A stretch of DNA of 64,000 nt from assembly GCA_039105265.1 (NCBI GenBank), contig JAPFFF010000004.1, positions 7,979,501 through 8,043,500 on the forward strand, given 5' to 3'. Within the stretch, counting starts at the first letter, position 1. Every line of letters starts with the position of its first letter. The notes beneath the pieces were generated by a model. The model was not told the DNA's origin. It did no database searches and worked only from the letters and a program-made list of their open reading frames with translations. The DNA comes from Tritrichomonas musculus. Lineage: Eukaryota; Parabasalia; Tritrichomonadida; Tritrichomonadidae. Made by a program: the position numbers and the translations under genes. Shown here piece after piece: positions 31,701 through 40,583 of this stretch.

Positions 31701-33396
31701 TCTTATCTTCGTAATGATTGGTGAATAATAATTCACCGTTGTTGTTGCTGTTATCATTGTTCGCCAGATTGGATTCAAATTTACAATTTTGAATTAAAAC
31801 ACTTTTAGCAGTGCGGATAGCAATGGCACCTCCATGTCGTTTAACTTTGTTCCCTTTGAATTCACAGTTAGTGATTTCAAGATGACAATTAAGATTGCTA
31901 TTATCTGAAAAGCCATATTGAATAGCTCCTCCTTGACAATTAGGATATGTCGATTGATCATTCGTGATATCATAGAATTTGCATTTATTGTATTTGATAG
32001 TGAATTCTGAATTGGTGCTTTCTATAAAGATACCAACTCCTCCACAACTCTTATCTTGTGTTCCACTGCTGCTGATTTGTGAGAAAGTATTGTTGTTTAA
32101 TTCAATAACTTCTTGATTGTTTGGAAGTTGAATGAAATATCCATCACTCAATGTCGTCGATTCAAATATGTTGTTGTCAATGATTGGTTTGTTAAGAAGA
32201 CGAACGGCATTGATGAATTTACCTTTGTTGTTTGTAACTTGGTTGTTTGTGAATTCAAATGTACCTACAGGTTGTTCATTCGAACCTGCTCTGTTGGATA
32301 ATAAAATGGTGTCTGCGGCACAACCTATGAATTGACAATGATCAATTAAACAATCGTTCGATCGTAGTTCAAGAACTCCACAGACTCGTGATGTACTGAA
32401 TGTGAATTTGCATCCATAAAGTTTGATAGAATTGCCTGCATCTAATAATGAGATCAACTGTAAAGTTCCTCCACCTTGACCGCAATCAATGAAATCGCAT
32501 CTATCCATAGTAACTTGAATTTGAACTGATGAAGCGCTAGTGAAAACATATCCTTCACCACCTTTACCTGATATTCGAATGAACTTGCAGTTACTAATCG
32601 TTACCTTACCTGTGTAATCATTCCAGAAAACACCTGCTTTCTTTGGTTCGGTGATGAATTCTGTGTTCTCAAAAATATTGTCAAAAATTATCGTTTCACC
32701 TCTAATTCTAAAATAATAATTTCTCTCTGTATCATGGATATTCGTGAAACGACAACCTGAGATTTGTTTGATGTTATTTATACCTGCATGAACTTGCTCA
32801 ATACCAACTGATCCATTGAAATTTTTGTTTATGTATGTATCAACAGTGCCTGGATATTGTGTACGTTGTGGATTTGGAGTTGCCATTGGGTAAGTTAGAG
32901 AAAATTTAAGGCATCTGTAGGAAATGTAATTACTGTTTGACGCAAAAGTTTCTGTTACAACTAGTTTGTAATATCGGAATGATTTAGTACTAAAACTATT
33001 AGTAATATCATTATTGTTTCGTAAAGCATTACCGACATTGGATACAATTTCCAAATTATCTTTATCCATTCCGACGTATAAAACGAATCTTTTAGGTTGG
33101 TAATAATAATTTAAATTTCCATTAGGAAATGAACCATAAATTGTATACATGTTTGCACTAATAACTTCGCCCATATCAACTAGAACAATGAAAGGATTAT
33201 TGTCATTAATTGGACTATTTTGTGCAGAATGAATACAATTGCTGTCATCATCGTCAAAAAGATTATTGATAATAAATTGGTTTCCTGAATTGGCCCATGG
33301 AACATATTGTGACTCAATTAAAGTTCCTTTGTTGTTGTTTTCTACTTTTATATCAGCGCTTTGAATTGAAGAGAATATAAGGAAAAAGATCATCAT
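25765..33396 (-). CDS. Giant Pmp-like beta-helix surface protein with four tandem ~508-residue units
   Basis: 2543 residues, intact. A signal peptide (MMIFFLIFSSIQSA) is followed by a discoidin/F5-8C-like domain (about 20-175: WANSGNQFIINNLF, KRFVLYVGMDKDNLEI, FRYYKLVVTETF). Four tandem units, each opening with PGTVDT at about residues 182, 691, 1199 and 1704, are full of right-handed beta-helix motifs (GGAIQYG, HGGAIAI, CKFESN). A distinct C-terminal beta-helix cassette (about 2200-2485) leads to one transmembrane helix (about 2500-2522) and a Gln/Asp-rich cytosolic tail. Predicted type I surface protein, probably adhesive. The C-terminal cassette matches that of the GP63-like protein. Units are spaced 1527, 1524 and 1515 bp apart, all multiples of three, so copy number can change without frameshift. 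The start is ATG 33394-33396. Confidence 0.88.
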   Translation of the reverse strand: MMIFFLIFSSIQSADIKVENNNKGTLIESQYVPWANSGNQFIINNLFDDDDSNCIHSAQNSPINDNNPFIVLVDMGEVISANMYTIYGSFPNGNLNYYYQPKRFVLYVGMDKDNLEIVSNVGNALRNNNDITNSFSTKSFRYYKLVVTETFASNSNYISYRCLKFSLTYPMATPNPQRTQYPGTVDTYINKNFNGSVGIEQVHAGINNIKQISGCRFTNIHDTERNYYFRIRGETIIFDNIFENTEFITEPKKAGVFWNDYTGKVTISNCKFIRISGKGGEGYVFTSASSVQIQVTMDRCDFIDCGQGGGTLQLISLLDAGNSIKLYGCKFTFSTSRVCGVLELRSNDCLIDHCQFIGCAADTILLSNRAGSNEQPVGTFEFTNNQVTNNKGKFINAVRLLNKPIIDNNIFESTTLSDGYFIQLPNNQEVIELNNNTFSQISSSGTQDKSCGGVGIFIESTNSEFTIKYNKCKFYDITNDQSTYPNCQGGAIQYGFSDNSNLNCHLEITNCEFKGNKVKRHGGAIAIRTAKSVLIQNCKFESNLANNDNSNNNGELLFTNHYEDKTKGVGGSIYLNPTFNLNGNDHEMTSISISGCTFKNNAAYQGYAIYLGGEESSTIISISSNTFDGNKGAEDSPNNGGIICSELATVDSEVVISSNRFYSIGTSERFSYVDYAGNMIPKPIPKPTRFPGTVDTFINKVFTGSVGSSQVQIGTENINQISGCRFTNIAVTDKNYYLKINSETIIFDNIFENTEFIDQPERAGIFWNVHSGKITLSNCTFTKISGRGGEGYVFTSNGACHNHVIMDRCNFVDCGKAGSYQLISILSQQSSIKFYGCKFTFSTSRVCGVLELRTNDCLFDHCQFTGCAADTILLSNRAGSNEQPVGTFEFTNNQVTNNKGKFINAVRLLNKPIIDNNIFESTTLSDGYFIQLPNNQEVIELNNNTFSQISSSGTQDKSCGGVGIFIESTNSEFTIKYNKCKFYDITNDQSAYPNCQGGAIQYGFSDNSNLNCHLEITNCEFKGNKVKRHGGAIAIRTAKSVLIQNCKFESNLANNDNSNNNGELLFTNHYEDKTKGVGGSIYLNPTFNLNGNDHEMTSISISGCTFKNNAAYQGYAIYLGGEESSTIISISSNTFDGNKGAEDSPNNGGIICSELATVDSEVVISSNRFYSIGTSERFSYVDYAGNMIPKPIPKPTRFPGTVDTFINKVFTGSVGSSQVQIGTENINQISGCRFTNIAVTDKNYYLKINSETIIFDNIFENTEFIDQPERAGIFWNVHSGKITLSNCTFTKISGRGGEGYVFTSNGACHNHVIMDRCNFVDCGKAGSYQLISILSQQSSIKFYGCKFTFSTSRVCGVLELRTNDCLFDHCQFTGCAADTILLSNRAGSNEQPVGTFEFTNNQVTNNKGKFINAVRLLNKPIIDNNIFESTTLSGGYFIQLPNNQEVIELNNNTFSQISSSGTQDKSCGGVGIFIESTNSEFTIKYNKCKFYDITNDQSTYPNCQGGAIQYGFSDNSNLNCHLEITNCEFKGNKVKRHGGAIAIRTAKSVLIQNCKFESNLANNDNSNNNGELLFTNHYEDKTKGVGGSIYLNPTFNLNGNDHEMTSISISGCTFKNNAAYQGYAIYLGGEESSTIISISSNTFDGNKGDSYNGGIICSEITSVSDETVINSNKFTNIGRNERFCYVDHTGNTISKQFPKPTPYPGTVDTFINKVFTGSVGSSQVQIGTGNINQISGCRFTNIAVTDRNYYLKINSETIIFDNIFENTEFIDQPERAGIFWNVHSGKITLSNCTFTKISGRGGEGYVFTSNGACHNHVIMDRCNFVDCGKAGSYQLISILSQQSSIKFYGCKFTFSTSRVCGVLELRTNDCLFDHCQFTGCAADTILLSNRAGSNEQPVGTFEFTNNQVTNNKGKFINAVRLLNKPIIDNNIFESTTLSGGYFIQLPNNQEVIELNYNTFSQISSSGTQDKSCGGVGIFIESTNSEFTIKYHECKFYDITNDQSTYPNCQGGAIQYGFSDNSNLNCHLEITNCEFKGNKVKRHGGAIAIRTAKSVLIQNCKFESNLANNVDGSSKLLSEDTNGFGGSIYVNPSFSVGGTKYEMSSLSISGCDFKDNHAYQGYAIYIEGEDSDTTVYVNNNIFEANSNTPDSTVEGSVVCSELQTVSKKTILGANTFVGGDTENTIGSFNFVDNVGQPIPEDEQPPDLTMYNYSNSTSNGRIDIEEEMKQTVLVIINISSFTSINNVNGDGGAIRVINTGIQCNDTNFTSCSSTKAGGAIYLFNSYPFLNSMTIGNNHFNGNTAQYGGALYIYSVSSLNLVTVAYCNFENNHATAAVSTTAKYGGSGAFITARSSIILNNHFSDNQGPGPDLRIYNRYSTTLNDQPIKNANLGHIIISNCMFEIGKNSQSSLFYDHGNDVPSIELVDCEFSGNLAPGSHFIDGHAPTNNNSPKLAVKGCKFDSNVKDALNLDPNNSFMTVDLKDQIFSIKTDETTMNKKQNDASKIFVTVAASAVAVLVVLVLVVVKKRYQNDQQQDDQHETNDL
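26830..32851 (-). repeat. Four ~1.5-kb in-frame tandem coding repeats
   Basis: Unit boundaries, taken at the conserved gtgtcaac/PGTVDT word, lie near 32851, 31324, 29800 and 28285. Units 2 and 3 look almost identical at the nucleotide level, including silent positions. Unit 1 diverges in its first third, and unit 4 differs at its end (GGSSKL region) before the C-terminal cassette. This pattern fits unequal crossing-over or gene conversion in the middle of the array. Assembly collapse or misjoining is a risk in such a region. Confidence 0.9.
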
Positions 33397-34441
33397 TATT
33401 ATCTTAGAATTTCAATTGAATATAAGGCAATAGAAATTTAAATTAAAATAATTGAATTATTATTGCTTTTTTTTCAAATGAAAAGTGATTATTTTCAAAA
33501 AATTGATAGACTATTGTTTTTTTTATTTCTATGAAAAATTTTGTATAATTTTTTGAATGTTGTGTAATTTGTTAAAAAATTATTTTTTTTTATGAGTTAT
33601 ATTAAAAACAATGTTTTTTTATCCTTAATTATATTACATTTTATTTTTTGTATTAAATTAATAAAAATTAAAGTATTTATTTTTAATATTTAGATAGATA
33701 AAATAATTTTTTTTTATTCATATAAAAAATATTTATTATAACAAAAATAAAATAGTTTTTACTATCAATAATTTTGCTAAATATTATCATATTTTAAATT
33801 TAATTTGTTTTATAGCTGTTATGTAATATAATATTTAAATTTTCTGATTAAAATTAACTATTCTTATTTTGAAATCAGGTATATTTTGTAATTTATATTT
33901 GAGAAAATTTTGAAAACAAAATCAAATACCGTATTTACAGTCATCCGATAAGTGTTATAACCTCACAAAAACTAAACAGTGAAATTGAATGATACTCTCA
34001 ATTTTAGATATTAGACAAAGGTCGTACAACTGAATTTTTACAGTAAAACTCAATGATTGATTTGTTTAAACTAATTATATTTTATTATTATAATAATAAT
34101 TAGTTTTATAAATATTTGCATCGTGCATAATTCAAATTAAAATAAAACTAAAAGGATATAAGTATATATTAAATTTCCTTCAAAAAATAAATTTGAGTAT
34201 TTTTTCTCAATTTATTTTAATTATTTCTGATAAGAATTTTATAACACTTTATAAAAATTTAGAATAGCGATAACTTTTTATATAATTTATTCTAATCATT
34301 AATTCTTTTTATATCTTTTTATATGCTTTTAAAACATTAAGTATTATATAAAAATAGAAAAAATATATAAGCTTACAGGATTAAAGATTATATTGGATTT
34401 TATCAATTCTCTAAAAAAGTATTAGTAGTTGGGATTAAAAA
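33397..34441. other. 1-kb AT-rich intergenic region
   Basis: Nothing recognisable apart from T/A-rich tracts. It includes the upstream region of the giant surface gene; no convincing Inr was found near its ATG. Confidence 0.5.
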
Positions 34442-34702
34442 TTAATTCGAATAAATAGCATCATCTTCCGTATATATATCTAGCATTTCGTTTTCGTATT
34501 TTTTTGTGTGTTGAATTTGGTTCAATATCTGATTTAAAGGCATTAGTAATTTTTTCCAAAAACGATCGTGTCTCAATTTTTTTGTAAAAATATTAAATTT
34601 TGGCTGGCTTATTCTTATTATTTTGGTTGATGTTCTTAAACAATCATTTTTCAATCTTGAAATACTTGAAATTAAGAATATTCTATTATCAACAATTGTC
34701 AT
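34442..34702 (-). CDS. Small hypothetical basic protein
   Basis: 86 codons from ATG 34700-34702. The peptide starts MTIVDNRIFLISSISRLKND, is Lys/Arg-rich in the middle and acidic at the end (YTEDDAIYSN). No domain recognised and no paralogue in the window. It could be a real small gene or chance in AT-rich DNA. It diverges from the BTB gene starting 104 bp away. Confidence 0.3.
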   Translation of the reverse strand: MTIVDNRIFLISSISRLKNDCLRTSTKIIRISQPKFNIFTKKLRHDRFWKKLLMPLNQILNQIQHTKKYENEMLDIYTEDDAIYSN

Positions 34703-34805
34703 TAATCAAATTATAAATATAATATTTATATATAATTGCTTTTTTATTAGTTGTTTTTAGATATAAAATGATATTATCATTTTCAAAGAATACGTTAAAA
34801 TTTGA

Positions 34806-36215
34806 ATGAAAAAAAATTTTATGACCAAGTCAGTTATCCTTTCATCATCTGGTCTGAAAAACATAATTACTGATATATATGATGATAAAGATTTTTGTTT
34901 CATTTTTGGCCAACAAAAAATTTATATGAACAAAATTTTTGCCGAATTTATTTCATCGAAAGTTTCTCGTATCCGTAAAACAGATCAAACAATAAATTCT
35001 ATTTCAATAAGTGAACTTATTCAAGCCAAATCAGGATCATTCGAACAGCAGTGTGGAGATATCTTTTCCGATGATATAATTTCTCTTTTCCAACAAATAT
35101 CAAGTGGATTTACTATCGATATAACTGAAGATCAGAGTTTTAAAATGCGATTTCTTTCAATAATTATCGGAAATGACGAGCTATTTTCCAAAATAAATGA
35201 AGCATATCCTCCAGATTTTACGCAATCCAATATTAATTTTTATTTACAGCACATACAATTTTACTTTGCTATTTCACCATACATTGAAAGCTTTGATTTT
35301 TCCTCAATTATTGATCATCTTTCAAGCAACTTTAATTCTCTTGATTCAAGCCTACTAATGAATCTTCCTAAGTCGATAGTTTATTTACTTATTTCGAACA
35401 AGCATTTACAAATTGACGATGAAGACTCTCTTCTTGATTTTATTGACACTTTTTTCATAGAAAATCAAACAGACCAAAAATTTAATGAGAAAGATGATGA
35501 AATTGACATTTATTCATTCTATGAATTAATTGAATTCTCTTTATTAAGTGAAGAAAGGTTTAAAAAGTTCTTAAATTCCTTTGACATCAACCAAATAACT
35601 CAACAAATATGGCAAAATTTTCAGAAGTGCTTTTTTAATGCAAAAAAAACTAAAAAAAAAACTAAAAAAGTAATAAATAAGATTGAAAATTTTGACTATG
35701 ACAACAATAAAGAGAATTCATTTAAAGGTATCTTTAATTATCTTGCTGAAGAAAGCGGAGGCAATGCGTTTTTAAATCGAACGATATTAATTACATCTTC
35801 AACTAATCTGCAAGAAAAAGTTCTGGGTTCAGTCATCAATTACAATGATACTAAAGACATTTATTGCTACCAGTCAAACGGTGAGAATGATTCTTGGCTG
35901 AAATTTGATTTTAAAGATCGAAAAGTAAGGCCAACTTACTATTCAATTAGATCAAGTGATTATGACAGCTACAATTTGCCAAGAAATTGGGTCCTTGAAG
36001 GATCAAACACGGATGACAACTGGAAAATACTTGATAATAGAAAGAATGATAAAAGTTTGACGAGCTCCAGCGCTATCATTACATTTAAGATTCAGGAAGA
36101 CTTAGAGGAGGACGAATTTTATAGGTATATACGAATAAGGCAAACTGGTATGAATGACTGTCACCTTTATTTCTTCAAGTTTAGATCATTTGAACTTTTT
36201 GGATCATTGGCTTAA
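34806..36215 (+). CDS. BTB (POZ)-like plus F5/8 type C (discoidin-like) domain protein
   Basis: 469 residues from ATG 34806 (a second Met at codon 6 is an alternative start). The N-terminus has the trichomonad BTB-like segment FCFIFGQQKIYMNKIFAEF and FISSKVSRI. A helical BACK-like middle follows (SIVYLLISNKHLQID, FYELIEFSLL), then a Lys-rich linker (KKTKKKTKKVINK). The C-terminal third (about 325-469) is an F5/8 type C-like galactose-binding fold with SYNLPRNWVLEGSNTDDNW, FYRYIRIRQTG and FRSFELFG. This architecture is expanded in trichomonads. It is presumably an intracellular protein-interaction or Cullin-adaptor-like factor; there is no signal peptide. A decayed relative lies at 38888-40149. 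Confidence 0.8.
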   Translation: MKKNFMTKSVILSSSGLKNIITDIYDDKDFCFIFGQQKIYMNKIFAEFISSKVSRIRKTDQTINSISISELIQAKSGSFEQQCGDIFSDDIISLFQQISSGFTIDITEDQSFKMRFLSIIIGNDELFSKINEAYPPDFTQSNINFYLQHIQFYFAISPYIESFDFSSIIDHLSSNFNSLDSSLLMNLPKSIVYLLISNKHLQIDDEDSLLDFIDTFFIENQTDQKFNEKDDEIDIYSFYELIEFSLLSEERFKKFLNSFDINQITQQIWQNFQKCFFNAKKTKKKTKKVINKIENFDYDNNKENSFKGIFNYLAEESGGNAFLNRTILITSSTNLQEKVLGSVINYNDTKDIYCYQSNGENDSWLKFDFKDRKVRPTYYSIRSSDYDSYNLPRNWVLEGSNTDDNWKILDNRKNDKSLTSSSAIITFKIQEDLEEDEFYRYIRIRQTGMNDCHLYFFKFRSFELFGSLA

Positions 36216-36961
36216 TATCTTTATATATCGCAATATATTTTATATTTATATTTACATATAAATAAAATAGTAATATTCATTATTCATTATGTAATAAATA
36301 AATAAAAAATGAATTTATTTATTTATACAAAATTTAATATCATAATTATGATATTTGTTTACTAATATATAAAATGATAATCAAACATAAATAGATAGAT
36401 TTAATATTACTTATCAATAAAGCACAATGAGAATGAGATGATTAACCAGTATCGCCTTTTTACTTTTTTAATTTATAAATGAGCTAAAACCAAAAAAAAA
36501 AAATTCCATTTTGTTTAATAATTAAATATCAATTTTCTTCCAAAAATAAGGTAAATATTTGAATATATCTAAATACTTGTAGAAATAGTAAAATTTTTTT
36601 CTAGAAATATATTAAAATTATTATTTGAGAATAAAAAAGAAACAAGAAAAATACCAATAAAAAATAAGATGAAAACTCAGTACATATTAATATACTGCAT
36701 TTTATCCATTTATACTTGGTTATTTATATTAAGATTATTTCTAAAGATAGTCATAACTTTCTAATTGTATTTCAAAAAAGTCATGACTTTGGCATTATAA
36801 TGCTCAGGGAAATATTTACATCATTTTTTGTAATTGATAAAAAAAGGAAATAATTTTTTGTGAAAAAGTTAACCAGTTAAGTTCATTTGTGAACTTTTTC
36901 ATTTGTGAACTTTTTCATTAAAATTAGATGTAATTTTCTATTTTTAACAGAGAGTAAAATA
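36216..36961. other. Intergenic AT-rich DNA with short duplications
   Basis: No gene seen. Just before the next gene the 17-mer catttgtgaactttttc is repeated twice in tandem (about 36883-36916). Confidence 0.5.
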
Positions 36962-37381
36962 ATGATTTCCAATCAAATATCAAATCAATGGAAGGCAATT
37001 ATTGTCATAAAAGATGAAAGAGTTACTAATTACGAATTAAATGATGAAGAACGGCTTAAAAACAAATTTCAAAGAAGGAAAAAAAGAACTATGTTAGAAA
37101 AACAGATATTATCGAATTTGAACCAACCTCCAAAAAATTATTTACCAAATCAACCTCCAAACAAAACAAATTTGAATTTTAAATTGGAAAGTCAGATTAT
37201 TTTTTCTCATCCAAGTATTAATTTGCAAAATAATACTAAATCATCAGAATCCCAGAATTCGTCAGATAAGCCACTGCTATGTGGTTTTTATGATGACACT
37301 CAATTTGATAATTTACTAATCCAAGAATGGAAACATAAGGAAGAGGAAGACAGAAAAGAAATGGAATACTGTTATTCCTAA
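36962..37381 (+). CDS. Hypothetical 139-residue basic/Asn-rich protein
   Basis: The open frame extends upstream to a GTG at 36905, but the first ATG is 36962, used here. The protein begins MISNQISNQWKAIIVI, has a basic helix (DEERLKNKFQRRKKRTML), a Pro/Asn-rich middle with repeated QPP motifs, and an acidic C-terminal helix (WKHKEEEDRKEMEY). No domain recognised. Codon use and composition resemble real genes here. It may be a small nuclear or RNA-associated protein judging from the basic helix only; that is weak inference. Confidence 0.5.
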   Translation: MISNQISNQWKAIIVIKDERVTNYELNDEERLKNKFQRRKKRTMLEKQILSNLNQPPKNYLPNQPPNKTNLNFKLESQIIFSHPSINLQNNTKSSESQNSSDKPLLCGFYDDTQFDNLLIQEWKHKEEEDRKEMEYCYS

Positions 37382-37535
37382 AAATTCTTACTGTGATTTG
37401 ATTTTAATTGATATGATATCATATTAATTATAATATATAAATATTATTATTTAAAAAATAAATTGGAATTGAATTTTTGTTTTTTCCAAAGCAGAAAACA
37501 CGCATTCGTTCTTTTTGTATGTGATGATTCTATCT

Positions 37536-37566
<31 letters not shown>

Positions 37567-38272
37567 CTTTTATAATGATTGAACTGAAAGGAATTCATTT
37601 TAATTTGAAAGATTTTTTTATCAATCTCAAACATTGAAATTTTTTTATACTATTGCCTAATTAAGATAAAAAGCGGTGCAAATTCACAATAGAAATGATA
37701 AAAGTGATTTTTAATCTTAAAAAATTGATTTCTTTGCAAATCTATATTTCATATAATATGTTTATTTTTCATATAATATTAGAGTATTAGAATATGATTT
37801 TTTCAATTCTATGATGAAAAATAATTGTAGCCGAGGTGTATATTCATTTAAAAACTGATATTAATGACCTCATCATTTCACATTTATGATCTTTCAAAAC
37901 TAACTCAAAATCATAAAAAAGCATCAGTGGATGTATATTTAAATATACAAAAACTTGAATGTGCATAACATCTTTTATATTCATAAATCTTTTTTTTTCA
38001 AAAAGATAGAATCTTATCATAAACAAATTATATTTCAAATATAATTAATATATTCAATCATTGAAGAAGTTTTCACAGTGACGGCTGTCATATTTTAACA
38101 ATAGTGAAAATTATAATAAAACCCTTATTTAAATAAATACAAAAAAAAAAAAATGATTTATATATGTTTTATTGATTAACAATATTAGAAAACATCATCA
38201 CTTGGAATAAGAGCTAAAGAAGAAGAAACACTCAAGATATCTGATTCTATTAAATATGAATTTTCATGTATT
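37382..38272. other. Intergenic DNA with T29 tract
   Basis: A 29-base T run at 37538-37566. A 64-codon minus-strand frame at 37844-38038 is unsupported. Otherwise nothing recognised. Confidence 0.5.
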
Positions 38273-38485
38273 TCAATTTAATTTGATAAGACAATCTGAA
38301 AATGAAGCATTTTTAATACTGGCAACTGAAGGTGGAATTGAAATAATTTTCAATTCAAAATAGGTAAATGCATATTCGTCAATAATTTTATTCTTTGAAT
38401 TTTGTGAAAAAATCACTTTTTCAAGATTGCAGCATTCGTAAAAAGCTCCTTGTCCGATTGATTCTACTTTTGGAGGAATGAGCTC
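38273..38485 (-). pseudogene. BspA-like LRR fragment (minus strand)
   Basis: The minus strand reads clear LRR_5 repeats (IPPKVESIGQGAFYECC, ISIPPSVASIKNASFSDC) down to a TGA at 38273-38275, but upstream the frame ends at once in a stop next to 38486. It is a piece of a BspA-like gene with no start, facing away from the plus-strand fragment that begins at the same junction. Confidence 0.65.
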
Positions 38486-38815
38486 TTCTCATTGTTTTTG
38501 CACGTCGTGACATAAAACGATTAAAAATTCTTGACTATGTCAAATTCATTTCACCTTATGCATTTCAGGATTATAATGACCTGAAATACGTTGATTTTTC
38601 TGAGGAATCCGGATTGGAATCAATTGGGAAACATGCTTTTCGATACTCTTCATTGAGATGGATTTCAATCACATGTCACTTTTATTGGAGAAAATGAACT
38701 TGAGCAATGTGCCAAACTTAATTGGGTTGAATTAACTGAAAATTCACAGCTGGAAGCAATTTGTCAATATATATCAGTGAATCTTCAATTGAGAAAATAT
38801 TCATTCCTCTGAAAT
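38486..38815 (+). pseudogene. BspA-like LRR fragment (plus strand)
   Basis: The plus strand reads LRR_5 repeats of the DFSEESGLESIGKHAF type (about 38500-38670), then after one or more frameshifts HVTFIGENELEQCAKLNW and a final SIEKIFIPL. There is no start and there are several breaks. It is back-to-back with the minus-strand LRR fragment, implying an inversion or a foldback duplication in an ancestral BspA gene. Confidence 0.6.
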
Positions 38816-38887
38816 CGGACAAGGAGAGCTACCAATTTTGTATGTCAAATTTGAATTATCATTAAGAAAAAAAAAAAACTCGCAGAA

Positions 38888-40149
38888 ATGGAATTAAACC
38901 AGATGGAATTAAACATTGATATATTTAAAGTGTATTCTAAGCTTTTTGGTTCAACAAAATCCAAAAGAGATCATAAAGAAGAAGATGATGATTTATATGT
39001 AAAAATCAATCCATCAATTAATTAATTATTGCCAAGGAAATCTGACAAATTTATTTCGGAAAACAAATTAGATTTTCCTATTTAAAATTTATATAAATTA
39101 CAAAATGATCCTAATGCAGACACATATTTAATTGAAGAAAAAGTTTCAAAAAATCTTATTTATTATATAGAAAATGATAAAAATGATAATTTACTATCAT
39201 TAAATCTTGCAATAATTCATAGAATCATCAGAAAATATATAGAACAAAACACAAATAAACTTGATTCAAAATCTTATGGATTTTTTATTCAAATGTTTAA
39301 AAAAATAGGGCCCTCCAGCATCTATTTTATTTGAAAATGTTACAATTGAAAATGAATATTTGCAAATTCTTCTACCTTATGAATATTCATCTATATTTAA
39401 TTCTTATTATGCAATGAAAGAAATTGTCAAATCACTTAAGTGATTTCAAATAAATGAAGATAACTTACTACACGAGACAGAATTAAAAAAGATGGAAGAA
39501 ATTTTTTCAGACAAATTACAAAAAACGAAAGAAGAATTAATAGCAGATAATTCTCAGCAATTAAAAGAACAAAAATGACCAAATATTGCAACTTACTCAA
39601 CAAATTGAAATATCTCAATTTATTTGTAGAAAAAATCACAAGGGAATTCTAGCAAAACTTGGAGATTCTGTTGAAATAACATCAGGTCCTCATACCAATC
39701 AAAATGGTGTTAAAAATCTAATAATCGATGATCGTAAAAGTGAATTTTACAACTATTATAATGAAATAAATAAAACAAATGATGGGAACTTATGCAATAG
39801 TATTGCTGATAGCCAAATTATATTTAATTTTGGAGATAAAAAAATTGATTGATTTTCAAATTTCATTCGTTCAAATCCTTATCCTAGTTTCAAAAACTAT
39901 TATCATCCAAAAACATGGAGAATTGAAGGATCAAATTACAAAATAAATTGGAATATACTTGATAGAAGAGTGGACGACAGCAATCTAAATGGTACATATT
40001 AAGAACCTCATTTTAAATACCAGCAAGGTAAGTATGGATGCCAAGAAAACAGATACAAGTATATTAAGTTTACTCAAGAAGATTCTTGGGGTCCAAATAA
40101 AATCAATATTTACATTACATTTTTTGAATTATATGGTGATGATTATTAA
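38888..40149 (+). pseudogene. Decayed F5/8 type C (BTB-family-like) protein
   Basis: A frame beginning MELNQMELNIDIFKVYSKLF resembles the N-terminal part of trichomonad BTB-like proteins, with helical segments (SLNLAIIHRIIRKYIEQN, EYLQILLPYEYSSIF). It is interrupted by TAA codons at about 39022 and 39083, a frameshift near 39308, and later stops. From 39586 the sequence encodes an F5/8 type C-like domain (PSFKNYYHPKTWRIEGSN, NRYKYIKFTQE, FFELYGDDY) with a stop near 39850 and further shifts. It ends at TAA 40147-40149. This is the same general family as the intact gene at 34806 and is clearly non-functional. Confidence 0.65.
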
Positions 40150-40583
40150 AATATTGATAAATTTTTATAGCGCGAATAAATGGATTAATATCTAAATATT
40201 CTTGTATACTTTTTTAATTGTTATAATTGCTGGAATAATTACTGAATTTGGAATATTTGAAAAATTATAGAATTTCTCTTCAATTAATGGTTTCATATGA
40301 ATTGATATTTGTATTGTTGTTGCAAATATATTTGATGAATTTAGGCCACGCTTAATCTTCCCTATTTAATAATGAATACTATTAATTACTATATTTAATA
40401 TTTTTTTTTATCAAATTTATTAACTTTGTTTTTGTATATTAAATTATAAATAACAATTTTCATAAAGATATATATATTTAGAAAAAAACGATAAGAAATT
40501 TTTTTTCAATAATTATTTATATAAGTCCAGCTTTTTAAATTAATCTTTATCCGCTTTTTTCACAAAATTTTATTTCATATACA
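40150..40583. other. Intergenic spacer upstream of the epimerase gene
   Basis: AT-rich, nothing recognised except the Inr-like TCATA next to the ATG. Confidence 0.5.
40575..40579 (+). promoter_or_regulatory. Candidate initiator TCATA
   Basis: Fits TCA(+1)Y(T/A), with A+1 at 40577, seven bases before ATG 40584. Typical spacing for trichomonad Inr, but short and thus weak. Confidence 0.4.

Noticed and set aside
27550..32335. Plus-strand frames of 62 and 67 codons recurring every ~1.5 kb
   Set aside because: They are antisense shadows of the tandem units of the giant surface gene.
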